Shown: positions 16,607 to 27,348, counted from the first letter of the stretch. The stretch: DNA of 64,000 bases from Nostoc sp. C052 (GCF_013393905.1 NZ_CP040272.1:7573501-7637500), one strand, 5' to 3'. Notes: generated by a model from the letters alone, not told the origin. Numbers and translations: made by a program.

Positions 16607-18043
16607 ATGGAATCCCATCTAAAAAAATTAGTAACTCATTATCGAAAATCTCTACAGATCAAGCCTGACAACCTAGCCATTTATGACAAAATAGCCGAAC
16701 TTTATTATGAGCAAAGAGAATTAGATAAAACCCTCGAAGTCTGTCAAGAAGCTTTGCAAATTCAACCAGATTTAGCATCAGTACCTAAAGTCTTAAATAA
16801 GATGCTACAAACTCTAGGTTTTGAAGGAGAAGAAGTTACTGCCTTTCAAAATCTCCTCCAAAGTAAATTGGATTATGAAAGCTTTCAGATGCTGCTGTCA
16901 CGTTCTGAAACAGTAAAAACTCCTGCTGATGTTAAAACATGGAAGGATGCTATTGTATTGGGATATGACTTTAAAGAAAAAAAACAATGGGATGAGGCAA
17001 TTGCTGCTTATATGAAAGCGATTGAAATTGAACCATCCTTATCTTTATCTTATCTTACATTGAATTGTATAATCAACTATTGTTTTACCCCTGAATTCAA
17101 CCAATTAGAGAGAATAATCACCTTCTATCATCAACTAATTCAAGGATGTTTAACTCCACCCTATGCTTATGTAGTTTTAGGAGACATGTTAACCAAACAA
17201 GGTAAAATATCTGAGGCTATTATTGCCTATAAATTTGCCATTAATCAAACCATTCATTTGAATAAAAAAATTACAAAAAAGTACATAAATTCTCCGAAAA
17301 ATGATGATGTAAGTTTCTTGATTATTGGCATGGGTAAAGCTGGCACTTCTTCGCTTTACTATTATCTGTGCCAACACCCTCAATTTCTCCCAGCTACCGA
17401 CAAAGAATTACATTTTTTTAATAAAAATTTTGACCTCGGACTTGATTGGTATCTAGCTCATTTTCCTCCTCTTCCTGCTGAAGGAGGCTTTTTAACCGGA
17501 GAAGCAACTCCTTGGTATCTCGGTAGCTATGAAGTTGAAAAAAAAGTATTTCAGCTATTTCCCCAAATTAAGCTAATTGCTATACTACGTAACCCAGTAG
17601 ATAGAGCAATTTCTCAATACTATATGAGTCTTAAATTTATGAAAGAACATCGTTCTTTAGAAGTAGCAATGACATCTGAAGTGGAAATACTGAAAGACAT
17701 AGCCGATCCTACCCAAGTCATTGAGAAATACTGGCAAACAGAAAAAGGATATCTCTGGTTTGGTTTATACGTTTATTTCTTAGAAAAATGGATGACTGTT
17801 TTTCCGAGAGAACAGTTTCTGATTTTGCGAAGTGAAGACCTTTATAATCAAACAGATAAAACTATGAAACAGATTTATAATTTTTTAGAAATAACTGATT
17901 ACTCGCTTTCAGAATACCCCAAGGTTAATTCTGGCTCTTATTCAAAAACTAACAACGAATTACGCAAAAAATTATCTGATTTTTTTAAACCGCACAATCA
18001 GAAATTAGAAGATTTTCTAGGTATGAAATTTAATTGGGAATAA
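16607..18043 (+). CDS. TPR-sulfotransferase fusion
   Basis: A 478-residue protein. Residues 1 to about 225 hold TPR-type helical pairs (for example AIYDKIAELYYEQRELDKTL and KQWDEAIAAYMKAIEIEPS). From about residue 236 there is a PAPS-dependent sulfotransferase domain. The 5'-phosphosulfate loop is FLIIGMGKAGTSSLYYYL, and the 3'-phosphate site is ILRNPVDRAISQYYMS with the conserved Arg and Ser. The C-terminal part has the usual YNFLEI and GSYSKTNNEL helices. It would transfer sulfate to a hydroxyl or amino group, most likely on the glycan handled by the neighbouring ABC exporter. The gene starts 113 bases after the ATPase gene on the same strand, and no strong terminator is seen between them. 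Confidence 0.88.
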   Translation: MESHLKKLVTHYRKSLQIKPDNLAIYDKIAELYYEQRELDKTLEVCQEALQIQPDLASVPKVLNKMLQTLGFEGEEVTAFQNLLQSKLDYESFQMLLSRSETVKTPADVKTWKDAIVLGYDFKEKKQWDEAIAAYMKAIEIEPSLSLSYLTLNCIINYCFTPEFNQLERIITFYHQLIQGCLTPPYAYVVLGDMLTKQGKISEAIIAYKFAINQTIHLNKKITKKYINSPKNDDVSFLIIGMGKAGTSSLYYYLCQHPQFLPATDKELHFFNKNFDLGLDWYLAHFPPLPAEGGFLTGEATPWYLGSYEVEKKVFQLFPQIKLIAILRNPVDRAISQYYMSLKFMKEHRSLEVAMTSEVEILKDIADPTQVIEKYWQTEKGYLWFGLYVYFLEKWMTVFPREQFLILRSEDLYNQTDKTMKQIYNFLEITDYSLSEYPKVNSGSYSKTNNELRKKLSDFFKPHNQKLEDFLGMKFNWE

Positions 18044-18670
18044 TATATGTTGGGCTTGCAAGATCCATGTTGGGTTTCCTAGCGTCAATCTAGCCTACAT
18101 CTAATACACTATTTTAGGCTTGCCATGCCACTACAGATACTTATATTTTTTCAGAAATCAAATCGCACTCCTATATGTTTAACTAAAATCAGAACAACGT
18201 ATAGATACAGCACTTCCGGCAGCTAGGAGGTACATCCTAAAGGCTGAAAGCGATGATAGGAGAGGGACAAGGAGAAAACTATATTGCATAATAGCCGGAA
18301 GCGCTGTAAAGGGAGCTAAAGCCGACGCTTTCACAAAGAACAGAATTAAACCTAAAACTAGCACTGGAAGTAATAAGTAATGCCCGTTACGAATTAAATA
18401 GGTAACCAAAATAGTTGTAGCATTAAAGGACGCTTTTTAGCCCCAAGCTGAAGCGGTTGTATATCCTCTTGATTTTCCCACTGTCAGTAGATCACAAACT
18501 TTTTTTCAAAAGGCGATCGCTCGTATAACTTCTGAACTCACTAATATTTGATATGTAAAAAAATATTAATAGTTTCATCAAAAACCTGAAAAAATGTTAA
18601 TCGTACATTTAATTTGTTAAATGTTAATAACAAGTATTATTCAATCTGACAGCAATATATCTTAAATTCA
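18044..18670. other. Intergenic region with a weak minus-strand membrane-peptide frame
   Basis: This 627-base AT-rich gap separates the sulfotransferase and GT4-methyltransferase genes. On the minus strand 18179-18409 is open from a TTG and would give 76 residues with two hydrophobic stretches (HYLLLPVLVLGLILFFVK and YSFLLVPLLSSLSAF). A stop lies just upstream and there is no ribosome site, so it may be a fragment of a membrane protein. No family was recognised. Nothing else stands out apart from short ATGTTGGG-type repeats at 18048-18090. Confidence 0.4.
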
Positions 18671-21100
18671 ATGAAGCCAGCAGACATAGAAAAATTACTG
18701 TCTCAAAAAATCAACTCAAATGAAGAGAAACTTTTACAGCAGTACTTTAGCGAAGCCAATGTGAATCAACCTTTGGCATTTACTAATAAAATTCCCAATC
18801 TAATTTTTCAAAAGAAAAGGCTGCAAAATTATCATAATAACAACTTTGAAGTCAGCTTCAAACAGATAATAAAAGACAAATTGCCCTCAGCAGTTGCACG
18901 AATAGCATTACTTGTCACAACTGAATACGAAGGTATTTTTAGAAATGGTGGAATTGGCACTTACTACCGCACTCTTAGTGAGAAATTAGCAGCAGAAGAC
19001 TTTTATGTTGTGCTACTGCTTTGCCAAAGTCAAGAGAAGTTTGCTGGAGAGTCAACTATTCCCGCAGTGAAACATATCTTTTCGACCAGTGAATGTATCG
19101 ATGTACTAGAATTACAGCCGGCTCACTTGGGAATTTTGTCTCAGTTGCAGCATGGAGAATGGGTAGACTACGAGAGCTATTGTGCCCTGTTTTTTGTGAC
19201 TGCGATCGCCACTACATTTCCTAACACCTATATTTACATTGAATTTCCAGAAATGCTGGGATTGGGATACCGCACAGTTCAAGCCAAGCGATCGCGTGTT
19301 TTAGGAGAAAATTGTGTGGTGGCTGTGACTTTGCATAGTGGGCAGGAGTGGCTGCAAGAAGCTCATGCAAGGTACACACATTCTCATCCTCGCTGGTTTT
19401 GGCAAACGAGCCATTATGAGCAATATTCCTTTGAACAGGCAGATTTAGCATTCTTTTTGTCACATTTTCTTAAAGAGAAAGTAGAGAAGTATGGCTGGAA
19501 AACATCTCATGCAAAACATTTACCTTATTGTTTTTCAGTTATTGAACAACCGTTGAAAACAATTACGCTGAGAAATGATTTGCAAATAATTGTTGATGAA
19601 GATAAAATTCCGCTTGTATTTTTTGGACGATTAGAGGAGAGAAAAGGGCTTTTTACCTTCCTAGAAGCAATCAAACTACTAGAAAGCAATGTTATTGAAA
19701 AAGTTCATATCATCTTTATGGGTAAAAACGTTGAGCTGCAAGCAGAGGGTTTACAAGGTTTAGATAGCCAGCAATATATTAAACAAAAGTTAGGCTCTAA
19801 TTGTTGTTACACCATTGTGACTGATTTGTTCAGTCAAGAAGCGATTCAGTTGGTGAGTTTGTTGCATAGTGTAGTCGTTTGCCTCACCAGTAGTCAAGAG
19901 AACTTTCCCCATACAGCATTAGAAATGGGACAATTACCTGTTAGTTTAATCGTTTCAGATACAGGTGGATTTCGAGAAACTCTCAATCTTATTGGACGCA
20001 CCAGTGGTGTGCGCTGGTTCATACCGGAAGATGTGCGATCGCTTGCACAAGCTATGATTGAAGCTATCTGGGCCTACCCTGAGAAACTCGATGTACCCAT
20101 GAGAGAGTTTCTCCATTTTGTAAATCAACGCTTGCTGAATCAAAGATTTAAATACATGAAGCAAGCTTTTTGTCAAACAGCTACATCACCTGCAAGCCAT
20201 CTAGATAAAAGTGAACCCAGGCGATGGATACTGGGTATGACTTCAATGGAGGAGCAACTCTTTTTAGAGAACTATGCCCAAAATGAGTATTCAGGTAGAG
20301 GAGAAATTGTAGAACTTGGTTGCTGGTTGGGTTCATCAACCATTTCCTTAGCAATGGGGCTTGAGGCTAACTCTTGTGTAACTAACAAAAACCAGCGCAT
20401 TCATGTTTATGATATTTTTATTTGGTCTTCACTGGCTAATATGACGCAAAATATCATCGGCACTTCGTTAGAAGGAAAGTACAAAGATGGAGATAGTTTT
20501 CTAGACGAATACCAGGAGCGAATTAATCCTTGGAGTCATCTCATTCATGTCTATCCTGGGGATCTTGCAGAAATTGGCTGGCAACAAGATGAAATCGAGT
20601 GTCTTTTTATTGATGCGATGAAATCCTGGGAATTAACAAATAGTATTATAAAAAACTTCTTTCCCTATCTGATTCCAGAAGTATCTCTGGTAATCCACCA
20701 AGACTTTGCTCATTACTATACTTCTTGGATTCATCTAATTATGTATCGCTTGCGAGAGTATTTAGTGCCGATTGAGCATCCCTTCATTTATTCCTCTAGA
20801 GCTTTTCGCTATGTCAAGCCAATTCCCAATGAGGTGTTACAAAATTCGTATTCATTTGATAGTTTTTCTGAAACTGAAGTTGAAGCCGCTTTTAATTATT
20901 CATTAGACATTACAGCAAAGAAAATGCAGCAGAATATTCTAGCAGCTAAAGTCATGCATTTTATTCATGTCAAAAATTTTGAAAAAGCTAAGTTGGAGTT
21001 TAAAAAAACGATAGCACAGCTTGATAATTTTGAATGGTTAGAGTTGGCTGATGTTCAAAGATATGCTAAGATGCACCACTCAATTGACCTACTCAGTTAA
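18671..21100 (+). CDS. GT4 glycosyltransferase-methyltransferase fusion
   Basis: An 809-residue protein. Residues ~76-500 are a GT-B glycosyltransferase of family GT4: RIALLVTTEYEGIFRNGGIG at the start of the acceptor half, LVFFGRLEERKGLFTFLEAI near 314 in the donor half, and TSSQENFPHTALEMGQLPVS near 405 with the conserved Glu residues. From about residue 540 a class I S-adenosylmethionine-dependent methyltransferase follows. Its motif I is EIVELGCWLGSSTISLA, and an acidic motif is CLFIDAMKSWE near 643, resembling the glycan and natural-product O-methyltransferases. The GT4 half is a close paralogue of the GT4 module in the 1593-residue protein. Transfer plus methylation by one chain could cap a glycan before export. 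Confidence 0.85.
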   Translation: MKPADIEKLLSQKINSNEEKLLQQYFSEANVNQPLAFTNKIPNLIFQKKRLQNYHNNNFEVSFKQIIKDKLPSAVARIALLVTTEYEGIFRNGGIGTYYRTLSEKLAAEDFYVVLLLCQSQEKFAGESTIPAVKHIFSTSECIDVLELQPAHLGILSQLQHGEWVDYESYCALFFVTAIATTFPNTYIYIEFPEMLGLGYRTVQAKRSRVLGENCVVAVTLHSGQEWLQEAHARYTHSHPRWFWQTSHYEQYSFEQADLAFFLSHFLKEKVEKYGWKTSHAKHLPYCFSVIEQPLKTITLRNDLQIIVDEDKIPLVFFGRLEERKGLFTFLEAIKLLESNVIEKVHIIFMGKNVELQAEGLQGLDSQQYIKQKLGSNCCYTIVTDLFSQEAIQLVSLLHSVVVCLTSSQENFPHTALEMGQLPVSLIVSDTGGFRETLNLIGRTSGVRWFIPEDVRSLAQAMIEAIWAYPEKLDVPMREFLHFVNQRLLNQRFKYMKQAFCQTATSPASHLDKSEPRRWILGMTSMEEQLFLENYAQNEYSGRGEIVELGCWLGSSTISLAMGLEANSCVTNKNQRIHVYDIFIWSSLANMTQNIIGTSLEGKYKDGDSFLDEYQERINPWSHLIHVYPGDLAEIGWQQDEIECLFIDAMKSWELTNSIIKNFFPYLIPEVSLVIHQDFAHYYTSWIHLIMYRLREYLVPIEHPFIYSSRAFRYVKPIPNEVLQNSYSFDSFSETEVEAAFNYSLDITAKKMQQNILAAKVMHFIHVKNFEKAKLEFKKTIAQLDNFEWLELADVQRYAKMHHSIDLLS

Positions 21101-21221
21101 AGCAAAATTAATTACACAGATGTTTTATTTTCAATTAGCTGCGGTACGACAATTATGATGGTATTTTTTTAGTTTGTAGATTAGGACATTACTGAGTAGG
21201 TAAGCGTAATTAAATGTAAGA

Positions 21222-21288
21222 TGTCATTGCGAGGAGGAACAACTAAGCAATCGCAGTGATTGGGATTGCTTCGTTCCTCACCATGACA
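21222..21288. repeat. Dispersed inverted repeat
   Basis: TGTCATTGCGAGGAGGAAC on the left is answered by GTTCCTCACCATGACA on the right, with GCAATCGC..GGATTGC pairing in the centre. It is a hairpin-forming, non-coding unit lying between the GT4-methyltransferase gene and the adenylation-domain stub. It might also act as a terminator between the convergent frames. Confidence 0.6.
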
Positions 21289-21324
21289 AAGTATGTTATA
21301 TCCCGCATTCCGCACCTACAACTG

Positions 21325-21543
21325 TCAACTGTAAATAGCTACGATTTCTTCGATTGATTTCTTGAGACAGATGCCGACGCGATCGCCTTTTCCAATCCCA
21401 GTGTCTTTGAGAACCCAAGCTAGTTGATTGGAGAGTATGTCTAGCTGCCGATAGGTGATAGCGTTGTTTTTATAAATGACTACTTCTTGCTCTGGGTATC
21501 GCTTGGTGCTGGTTTCTAGAAGTTGATGGAGTAGATATGGCAT
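21325..21543 (-). pseudogene. Stub of an AMP-forming adenylation domain (acyl-CoA ligase/NRPS type)
   Basis: The 72-residue frame reads MPYLLHQLLETSTKRYPEQE, then ITYRQLDILSNQLAWVL and GKGDRVGICLKKSIEEIVAI before a stop. This is the canonical first 70 residues of adenylation enzymes (A1 region and the GDRVGI strand). Everything after, including the P-loop and the ATP/substrate pockets of a ~500-residue enzyme, is missing. It keeps a normal ATG start but cannot be active, so it is a truncated relic inside the glycan locus. Confidence 0.78.
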
Positions 21544-21992
21544 AGTTGAGTTTTTTGAGATTTTAACTTCTCATTTTCTAGAAAAGAATACGCTATTTGG
21601 TCGGAGAGTTGGGAGGTGCGATCTCCTTAGTCAAGACTAATTTAAGAGGGCGATCGCGTAAGCAAACTTCCTCTCCTCAGTCACCTGATGTGATTCCGCT
21701 TCGGCTAACGGCTGCAACGCATGGATATATCTCTGCTTCCACAATCGCGCGCGCATGAGTTTCAGATTGACATAATGTCGTCCAGTCGCAATTGTAAATT
21801 TGGAAACAGGAAAGAAGAAATCGGCTCTCCCAAGCGATAGAAAGCTGAAAATTTCGTGCAGAGGAGATCAAAATGAGCCTTTTGAAAACATCTATTAGGT
21901 TAGTAAGCCAGAATACCTATGTTTAAGCTAAAATACTGGATTGCTTGTCCATTTAAAACTTAGCCACCATTTAATTTAAAACCAGTATCGCT
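21544..21992. other. Intergenic region before the 1520-residue mosaic gene
   Basis: These 449 bases hold no gene I can name. On the minus strand from about 21830 down to 21640 there is protein-like sequence (ATGRHYVNLKLMRARLWKQR, then a charged helix) without a start, which could be a fragment of another decayed gene. The last 100 bases before 21993 are AT-rich and probably carry the promoter of the mosaic gene. Confidence 0.4.
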
Positions 21993-24900
21993 ATGCGTAA
22001 TGTATTTCTTAAAGCCGAAAACCAACGAGAATTTAAAACTAAGGGCTATTCAACAATGCCAATGTTGTCTAGTCAGGAAGTTAACTTGGTTTTATCGGAA
22101 TTACAATTAATGAAACCAGATAATAACTTTAATGCTGAAAGCTCCTCTGAACAACCTAGTTATCACTTAACAGATTTCGACAGTAATATACAATATAAAA
22201 TCAAAGCCAAACAATTAATTACGAGTATTTTAGAACCTCGCCTTAAAAATATATTTGATAATTACAAAATAATTACCACTAATTTTATTATCAAGCCTCC
22301 AGGTAAAGGGAAGTTTCCTGTTCATCAAGATTGGACGTTTGTTCTTGATAGAAAAAACTATACTTCATTAACTCTTTGGTGTCCTTTGGTAGATACTAAT
22401 GAAGACAATGGAACTCTCCAAGTTGTGGAAGGTAGTCATGAAATTGTTCCTGATATTGTGACTAGTACAGTTGACTTTTACTGTAAAAATTTTGAAGATG
22501 CAATTGTTGAAAAATATGGAAAAGTCATCTGCTTAAAAGCAGGAGAATGTCTAGTTTTTGACCATAGTCTATTGCATTTTTCAGATGAAAATCATACAGA
22601 TCAGCCAAGATATGTGATGCAGGCTATATTAGTCCCTAGCGAAATAGATCCTGTTTTTTACTATTTTGATGTAAATGAACCAAAAAAAGGATTTGAAGTA
22701 TTTCAGACTGAACCAGATTTTTTCGTGTTTCAAGATTTTTTTAAAAGACCATCTAATTTGAAAAGTTTAGGATTTATTGAAAATCAAAATAGGCTTCTCA
22801 CAGAAGAAGAGTTCATTGAGAAAATGCAAAAACGTTCGCAGAGCGGAAAAGCAGGCTCTAGCTCCCTCATTTCAGTAAAACCTAGTAGTATTAATCAGGA
22901 ACTTGAAGATAAAGGATATACAGTTATTGATTTTCTTGAGGAAGATGAAGTACAAAGTCTTATTAGATTTTATAGAGAAAACTCAATCCCCAATGATATA
23001 ATAGAGCCTTTTGTATCTGCGACTATATGTAGCTCAGACCTAGCCTATCGGCAACAAGTCATCCAACAAGCAAAAAAAGTTTTTATTCCCAAATTAGAAA
23101 TTTTATTTCCTAATCATAAAGTAGCTATTTGCACTTTTATTAATAAAAAACCTAACAAGCTTTCCAGCGGAGTAACTCTGCATCAAGACCGATCTTTCGC
23201 AGATGAGATAAATTTAAAAACTTTTGGAGTTTGGTGTCCTCTCATTGACGTTAATGAGGAAAATGGCTGCTTTAATGTTGTTCAAAAAAGTCACTTGCTA
23301 AATTCAACGCCAAGGTCTTCTAATAGTTTTGCACATAGTCAGGAAGTTCTGTCTATAATGAAACAGGATTATCTTACCAATATTCCGATGAAAGCCGGAC
23401 AGGCTTTGGTATATGATAATCGCCTCTTTCATGGTTCTTGTCCTAACTCAACTAATGCTGAAAGAGTAGCACTTATCTGCGTTATAACCCCTAAAAATAG
23501 TCCAGTGCTGTTTTATTCTCGATATTCTCAAAACTCTAATAAACTAGAAGTTTTTGAAGTAGATGATACGTTTTATGATAGTTACATTCAAGGGGAAAAA
23601 CCAGAAAATGCTCTAAGTCTAGGTATCTTTGATTATCAAGTTGCGCCAATAACACCAGAACAATTTGTGGAGTTTATGAATGCTCCAGAACGAAAAGCAG
23701 ATAAAGACACTGGAATCAGGGAAAAGTTTTTATCATTTTTCAACTTGCTTCGAGGTAACGACTGGTGGTTTTATAAAATTCCGCCGCTACTGGCTATTGC
23801 CTATGCCGAAATACTTTTACAAGCTACGCCAACTCTACAATCTATCATTACGCTGCTATCTCTAATAGCTTCCATGTTTTTTGTAGCTGCCTACGGTCAT
23901 GTTGTCAATGATATTTTTGATATTGAAGTGGATTTGCAAGCGGGTAAGTACAATAGAATAGCTTGCTTATCAAATTTACAGCGCATTTTGTTGAGTGCAA
24001 GTTTGGCAGTTGCAGGTTTAATCCCTTGGTTTTTTATTGGTATTAATACTAAATCAACATTTTTACTTGCCACTATCTACGTACTGCTAACTATTTATTC
24101 TGCACCTCCCCTCAGACTCAAAGAAAGAGGTATTTGGGGGGTAATTACTGATGCAGCACAGGTACATGCTGTACCAACCCTGCTTGTTGCTACAGTATTC
24201 TCTGATTTAGCCAGCATACCCCAACCGGAGAGCGCTACTTTAGCTACTGTCGCCACAGCTTGGGCATTTCTTGTAGGAATTAGAGCTATTGTTTTACATC
24301 AAATTTGGGATTGGAAAAATGATTTAAATTCGGGCGTGAAGACTTTGGTAACAAGCATCGGCGTAGACTCGGCTCGATTTGGAATAAGTTATATTGTCTT
24401 TCCATCTGAAATTTTCTTGCTATGTCTATTAATGTGGGTTACTTCTCACTTCGCTCCTTTAGTGCTAGTGTTCTTCATCCCTTATATTCTGTTAAGGATG
24501 ATCAATATTAAATTGACATCAGGTGTGTTTGACACTGCTCCGGTTCAGAAAGCCTACATACTACCCCATGATTTTTACGAAGTGTGGTTGCCTTTGGCTT
24601 TGACAATTCTGTTATCTGTCCGAGAAGTGTCATTTTTGAGTTTACTGGGGTTACATATAGTCCTATTTTATCCAGCAATCGCCCAAAGAGCGACTGAATT
24701 TAATCTCCCTTTTATTTCATGTTCAAAGCTCATTGCAAAGTTAGTCAAGCTGCTGCGGAACGATCTTAATAGACAAGAAACTATTCAGCAAGAACGGCAA
24801 GAGATGCTTGAAATCCCTACTACATTACCTTCTGATAAGTTTCAAGATAGTATCACTAAAGCTATAGATTTCTTAACTCAAGTCCAATTAGAAGATGGAG

Positions 24901-26555
24901 AGTTTCAGACCACCTTACCAAATGAAAATTTAAAGGCGATTTGTGGAACTCTTGGCTTGAAGCAGAAAGTAACAGAAAAATTAGTTTTTGATAGTTCACC
25001 CTTTGTAACCTCACTTGTGATTTATTCTCTAAGTTTTCTCAGCTATGAAAGTAAAGTGCAACAACTAATCGCAAGAGGATTAAGCTTTCTATCAAAAGAA
25101 ATGGAATCAAGCGGATTGTGGAGGTATTGGTCATCAAAAAATGAAAAGCATTATGTTGCGCCTCCTGACTTGGATGATATTTGCTGCGCGTCTTATGTTT
25201 TGAGGATGAATGGTATACCAATTCAGCCGAATACTGCAATCATTCTTGGCAACAGAAACCGACAGGGATTATTTTACACTTGGCTACTTCCTAGATATGT
25301 CAGAGGAATTATTCTAGATTTAGTGACGTTAGGAAAACGATTTTCTTGCCTAGATGAATTCTGGCAACTGACTAACAAAGATGATATTTGCTGTGTAGTC
25401 AACGCTAATGTTTTGTTATATCTAGGAGAAAATATACAGACCCAAAAGGCAGTTGAGTATTTAACTAGCGTTGTTCTTCAAGGAAGCGAAGACGATAACA
25501 CCTCATTCTATAATCACAAGTTAAGTTTCTACTACATGCTTTCAAGAGCATATTTTAATGGTGTAAATTCACTTCGAGGAATAATAGCTCCAGTCACTAA
25601 TAAAATTTTCAGTTTACAGAAAGCTGACGGATCATTTGGTGATGAGTTACTGACAGCTTTAGCCGTATGTACGTTGCTGAATTTCAATTGTCAAACCCTC
25701 AGCTTAGATAAAGCCATTGATTTTTTACTCAAAACTCAACAATCTGATGGTTCTTGGCAGAGAATTCCTATGTATGGTGGTAAAACAGATAAAAAGACAT
25801 TTGGCTCGGCGGAATTAACAACTGCCTTTTGTATAGAATCTTTGAGCAGATATCGGTTGCTAGACAGAGTGGGGAATTGGCAACAAAGTAGAGCAGAACT
25901 GCAACAAGTTCAAGAAGAGTTCAAACAATCTCAGTCTCAACTGTACACCACACAAACTGAATTGGCACAATCTCAATCTGAACTACATGCCTCTAAAACT
26001 GAATTTGTAAAATCTCAGTCGGATTTACAATATACTCAAAACCAATTGCAACAAACTCAAACTGAATTGACACAATCTGAATCTGAATTACAGACCTCGC
26101 AAACTGAATTAGCACTACTCAAATCTTATCTCCACCAGACTCAGGGAAGCGAGGGAATAATGAGCTATTATCGCTCTCGCATCGCTTCTAACCCCGATGA
26201 TATCCAAGTTTACCATCAGGCATTGATAATTAAGCCAGATGATGCACAAATTTCTTTGCAGTTAGGCAATGCTTTTGTTCGACAAAATCGCTTTTGTGAG
26301 GCGATCGCCACTTATCAAACCGCACTTCAATTTCACCCAAATAACTTTGAAATCCACTTGGAGTTAGCCAAGGCTTTAGAAAAAGAGCAGAAATGGGAAG
26401 ATGCGATCGCCTCTTACCAACGTGCCATTGAACTAAATCCAGATTACTCTTGGTCGCACAAACACTTAGGCGATATCTTAGCAGAACAAGGTCAGCTTAA
26501 TGATGCAAGTACCTCTTACCGCCGTGCCTTACAGCTTCAACCGAGAATTTTTTGA
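21993..26555 (+). CDS. Five-module mosaic protein: PhyH-PhyH-UbiA-terpenoid-cyclase-like-coiled coil-TPR
   Basis: A 1520-residue continuous frame. Residues ~1-290: phytanoyl-CoA dioxygenase-type (Fe(II)/2-oxoglutarate) domain with iron ligands His111, Asp113 and His195. Residues ~300-560: a second PhyH domain with His397, Asp399 and His480. Residues ~585-880: a membrane-embedded UbiA prenyltransferase domain with both Asp-rich motifs, NDIFDIEVD at 639-647 and DWKND at 773-777. Residues ~925-1290: alpha/alpha repeats of the squalene-hopene-cyclase/protein-prenyltransferase class (QLEDGEFQ, QKADGSFGD, QQSDGSW) with a DLDD motif at 1059-1062 that matches the DxDD acid of class II cyclases. Residues ~1296-1386: Gln/Ser-rich coiled coil. 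Residues ~1390-1520: TPRs. The order suggests prenyl transfer, cyclisation and hydroxylation on one membrane-bound chain; this is inference. The second PhyH domain is paralogous to that of the 1593-residue protein. Confidence 0.85.
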   Translation: MRNVFLKAENQREFKTKGYSTMPMLSSQEVNLVLSELQLMKPDNNFNAESSSEQPSYHLTDFDSNIQYKIKAKQLITSILEPRLKNIFDNYKIITTNFIIKPPGKGKFPVHQDWTFVLDRKNYTSLTLWCPLVDTNEDNGTLQVVEGSHEIVPDIVTSTVDFYCKNFEDAIVEKYGKVICLKAGECLVFDHSLLHFSDENHTDQPRYVMQAILVPSEIDPVFYYFDVNEPKKGFEVFQTEPDFFVFQDFFKRPSNLKSLGFIENQNRLLTEEEFIEKMQKRSQSGKAGSSSLISVKPSSINQELEDKGYTVIDFLEEDEVQSLIRFYRENSIPNDIIEPFVSATICSSDLAYRQQVIQQAKKVFIPKLEILFPNHKVAICTFINKKPNKLSSGVTLHQDRSFADEINLKTFGVWCPLIDVNEENGCFNVVQKSHLLNSTPRSSNSFAHSQEVLSIMKQDYLTNIPMKAGQALVYDNRLFHGSCPNSTNAERVALICVITPKNSPVLFYSRYSQNSNKLEVFEVDDTFYDSYIQGEKPENALSLGIFDYQVAPITPEQFVEFMNAPERKADKDTGIREKFLSFFNLLRGNDWWFYKIPPLLAIAYAEILLQATPTLQSIITLLSLIASMFFVAAYGHVVNDIFDIEVDLQAGKYNRIACLSNLQRILLSASLAVAGLIPWFFIGINTKSTFLLATIYVLLTIYSAPPLRLKERGIWGVITDAAQVHAVPTLLVATVFSDLASIPQPESATLATVATAWAFLVGIRAIVLHQIWDWKNDLNSGVKTLVTSIGVDSARFGISYIVFPSEIFLLCLLMWVTSHFAPLVLVFFIPYILLRMINIKLTSGVFDTAPVQKAYILPHDFYEVWLPLALTILLSVREVSFLSLLGLHIVLFYPAIAQRATEFNLPFISCSKLIAKLVKLLRNDLNRQETIQQERQEMLEIPTTLPSDKFQDSITKAIDFLTQVQLEDGEFQTTLPNENLKAICGTLGLKQKVTEKLVFDSSPFVTSLVIYSLSFLSYESKVQQLIARGLSFLSKEMESSGLWRYWSSKNEKHYVAPPDLDDICCASYVLRMNGIPIQPNTAIILGNRNRQGLFYTWLLPRYVRGIILDLVTLGKRFSCLDEFWQLTNKDDICCVVNANVLLYLGENIQTQKAVEYLTSVVLQGSEDDNTSFYNHKLSFYYMLSRAYFNGVNSLRGIIAPVTNKIFSLQKADGSFGDELLTALAVCTLLNFNCQTLSLDKAIDFLLKTQQSDGSWQRIPMYGGKTDKKTFGSAELTTAFCIESLSRYRLLDRVGNWQQSRAELQQVQEEFKQSQSQLYTTQTELAQSQSELHASKTEFVKSQSDLQYTQNQLQQTQTELTQSESELQTSQTELALLKSYLHQTQGSEGIMSYYRSRIASNPDDIQVYHQALIIKPDDAQISLQLGNAFVRQNRFCEAIATYQTALQFHPNNFEIHLELAKALEKEQKWEDAIASYQRAIELNPDYSWSHKHLGDILAEQGQLNDASTSYRRALQLQPRIF

Positions 26556-26689
26556 ATGTAACCAAAAACAACAAATCAACTAGAGACGTTAATTGCTCAA
26601 TCTACAAGCGATCGCTATATCTGCCTGTAGAATGTTTAGTTAATAGGGCAGGCATCTTTCACCTAATCCCTATTGTCTAAGAGGTCAAG

Positions 26690-27304
<615 letters not shown>

Positions 27305-27348
27305 ACAAGAGGCAAGGGGGCAGGGAGCAGAGGGGAAAGTAAGGTAAT

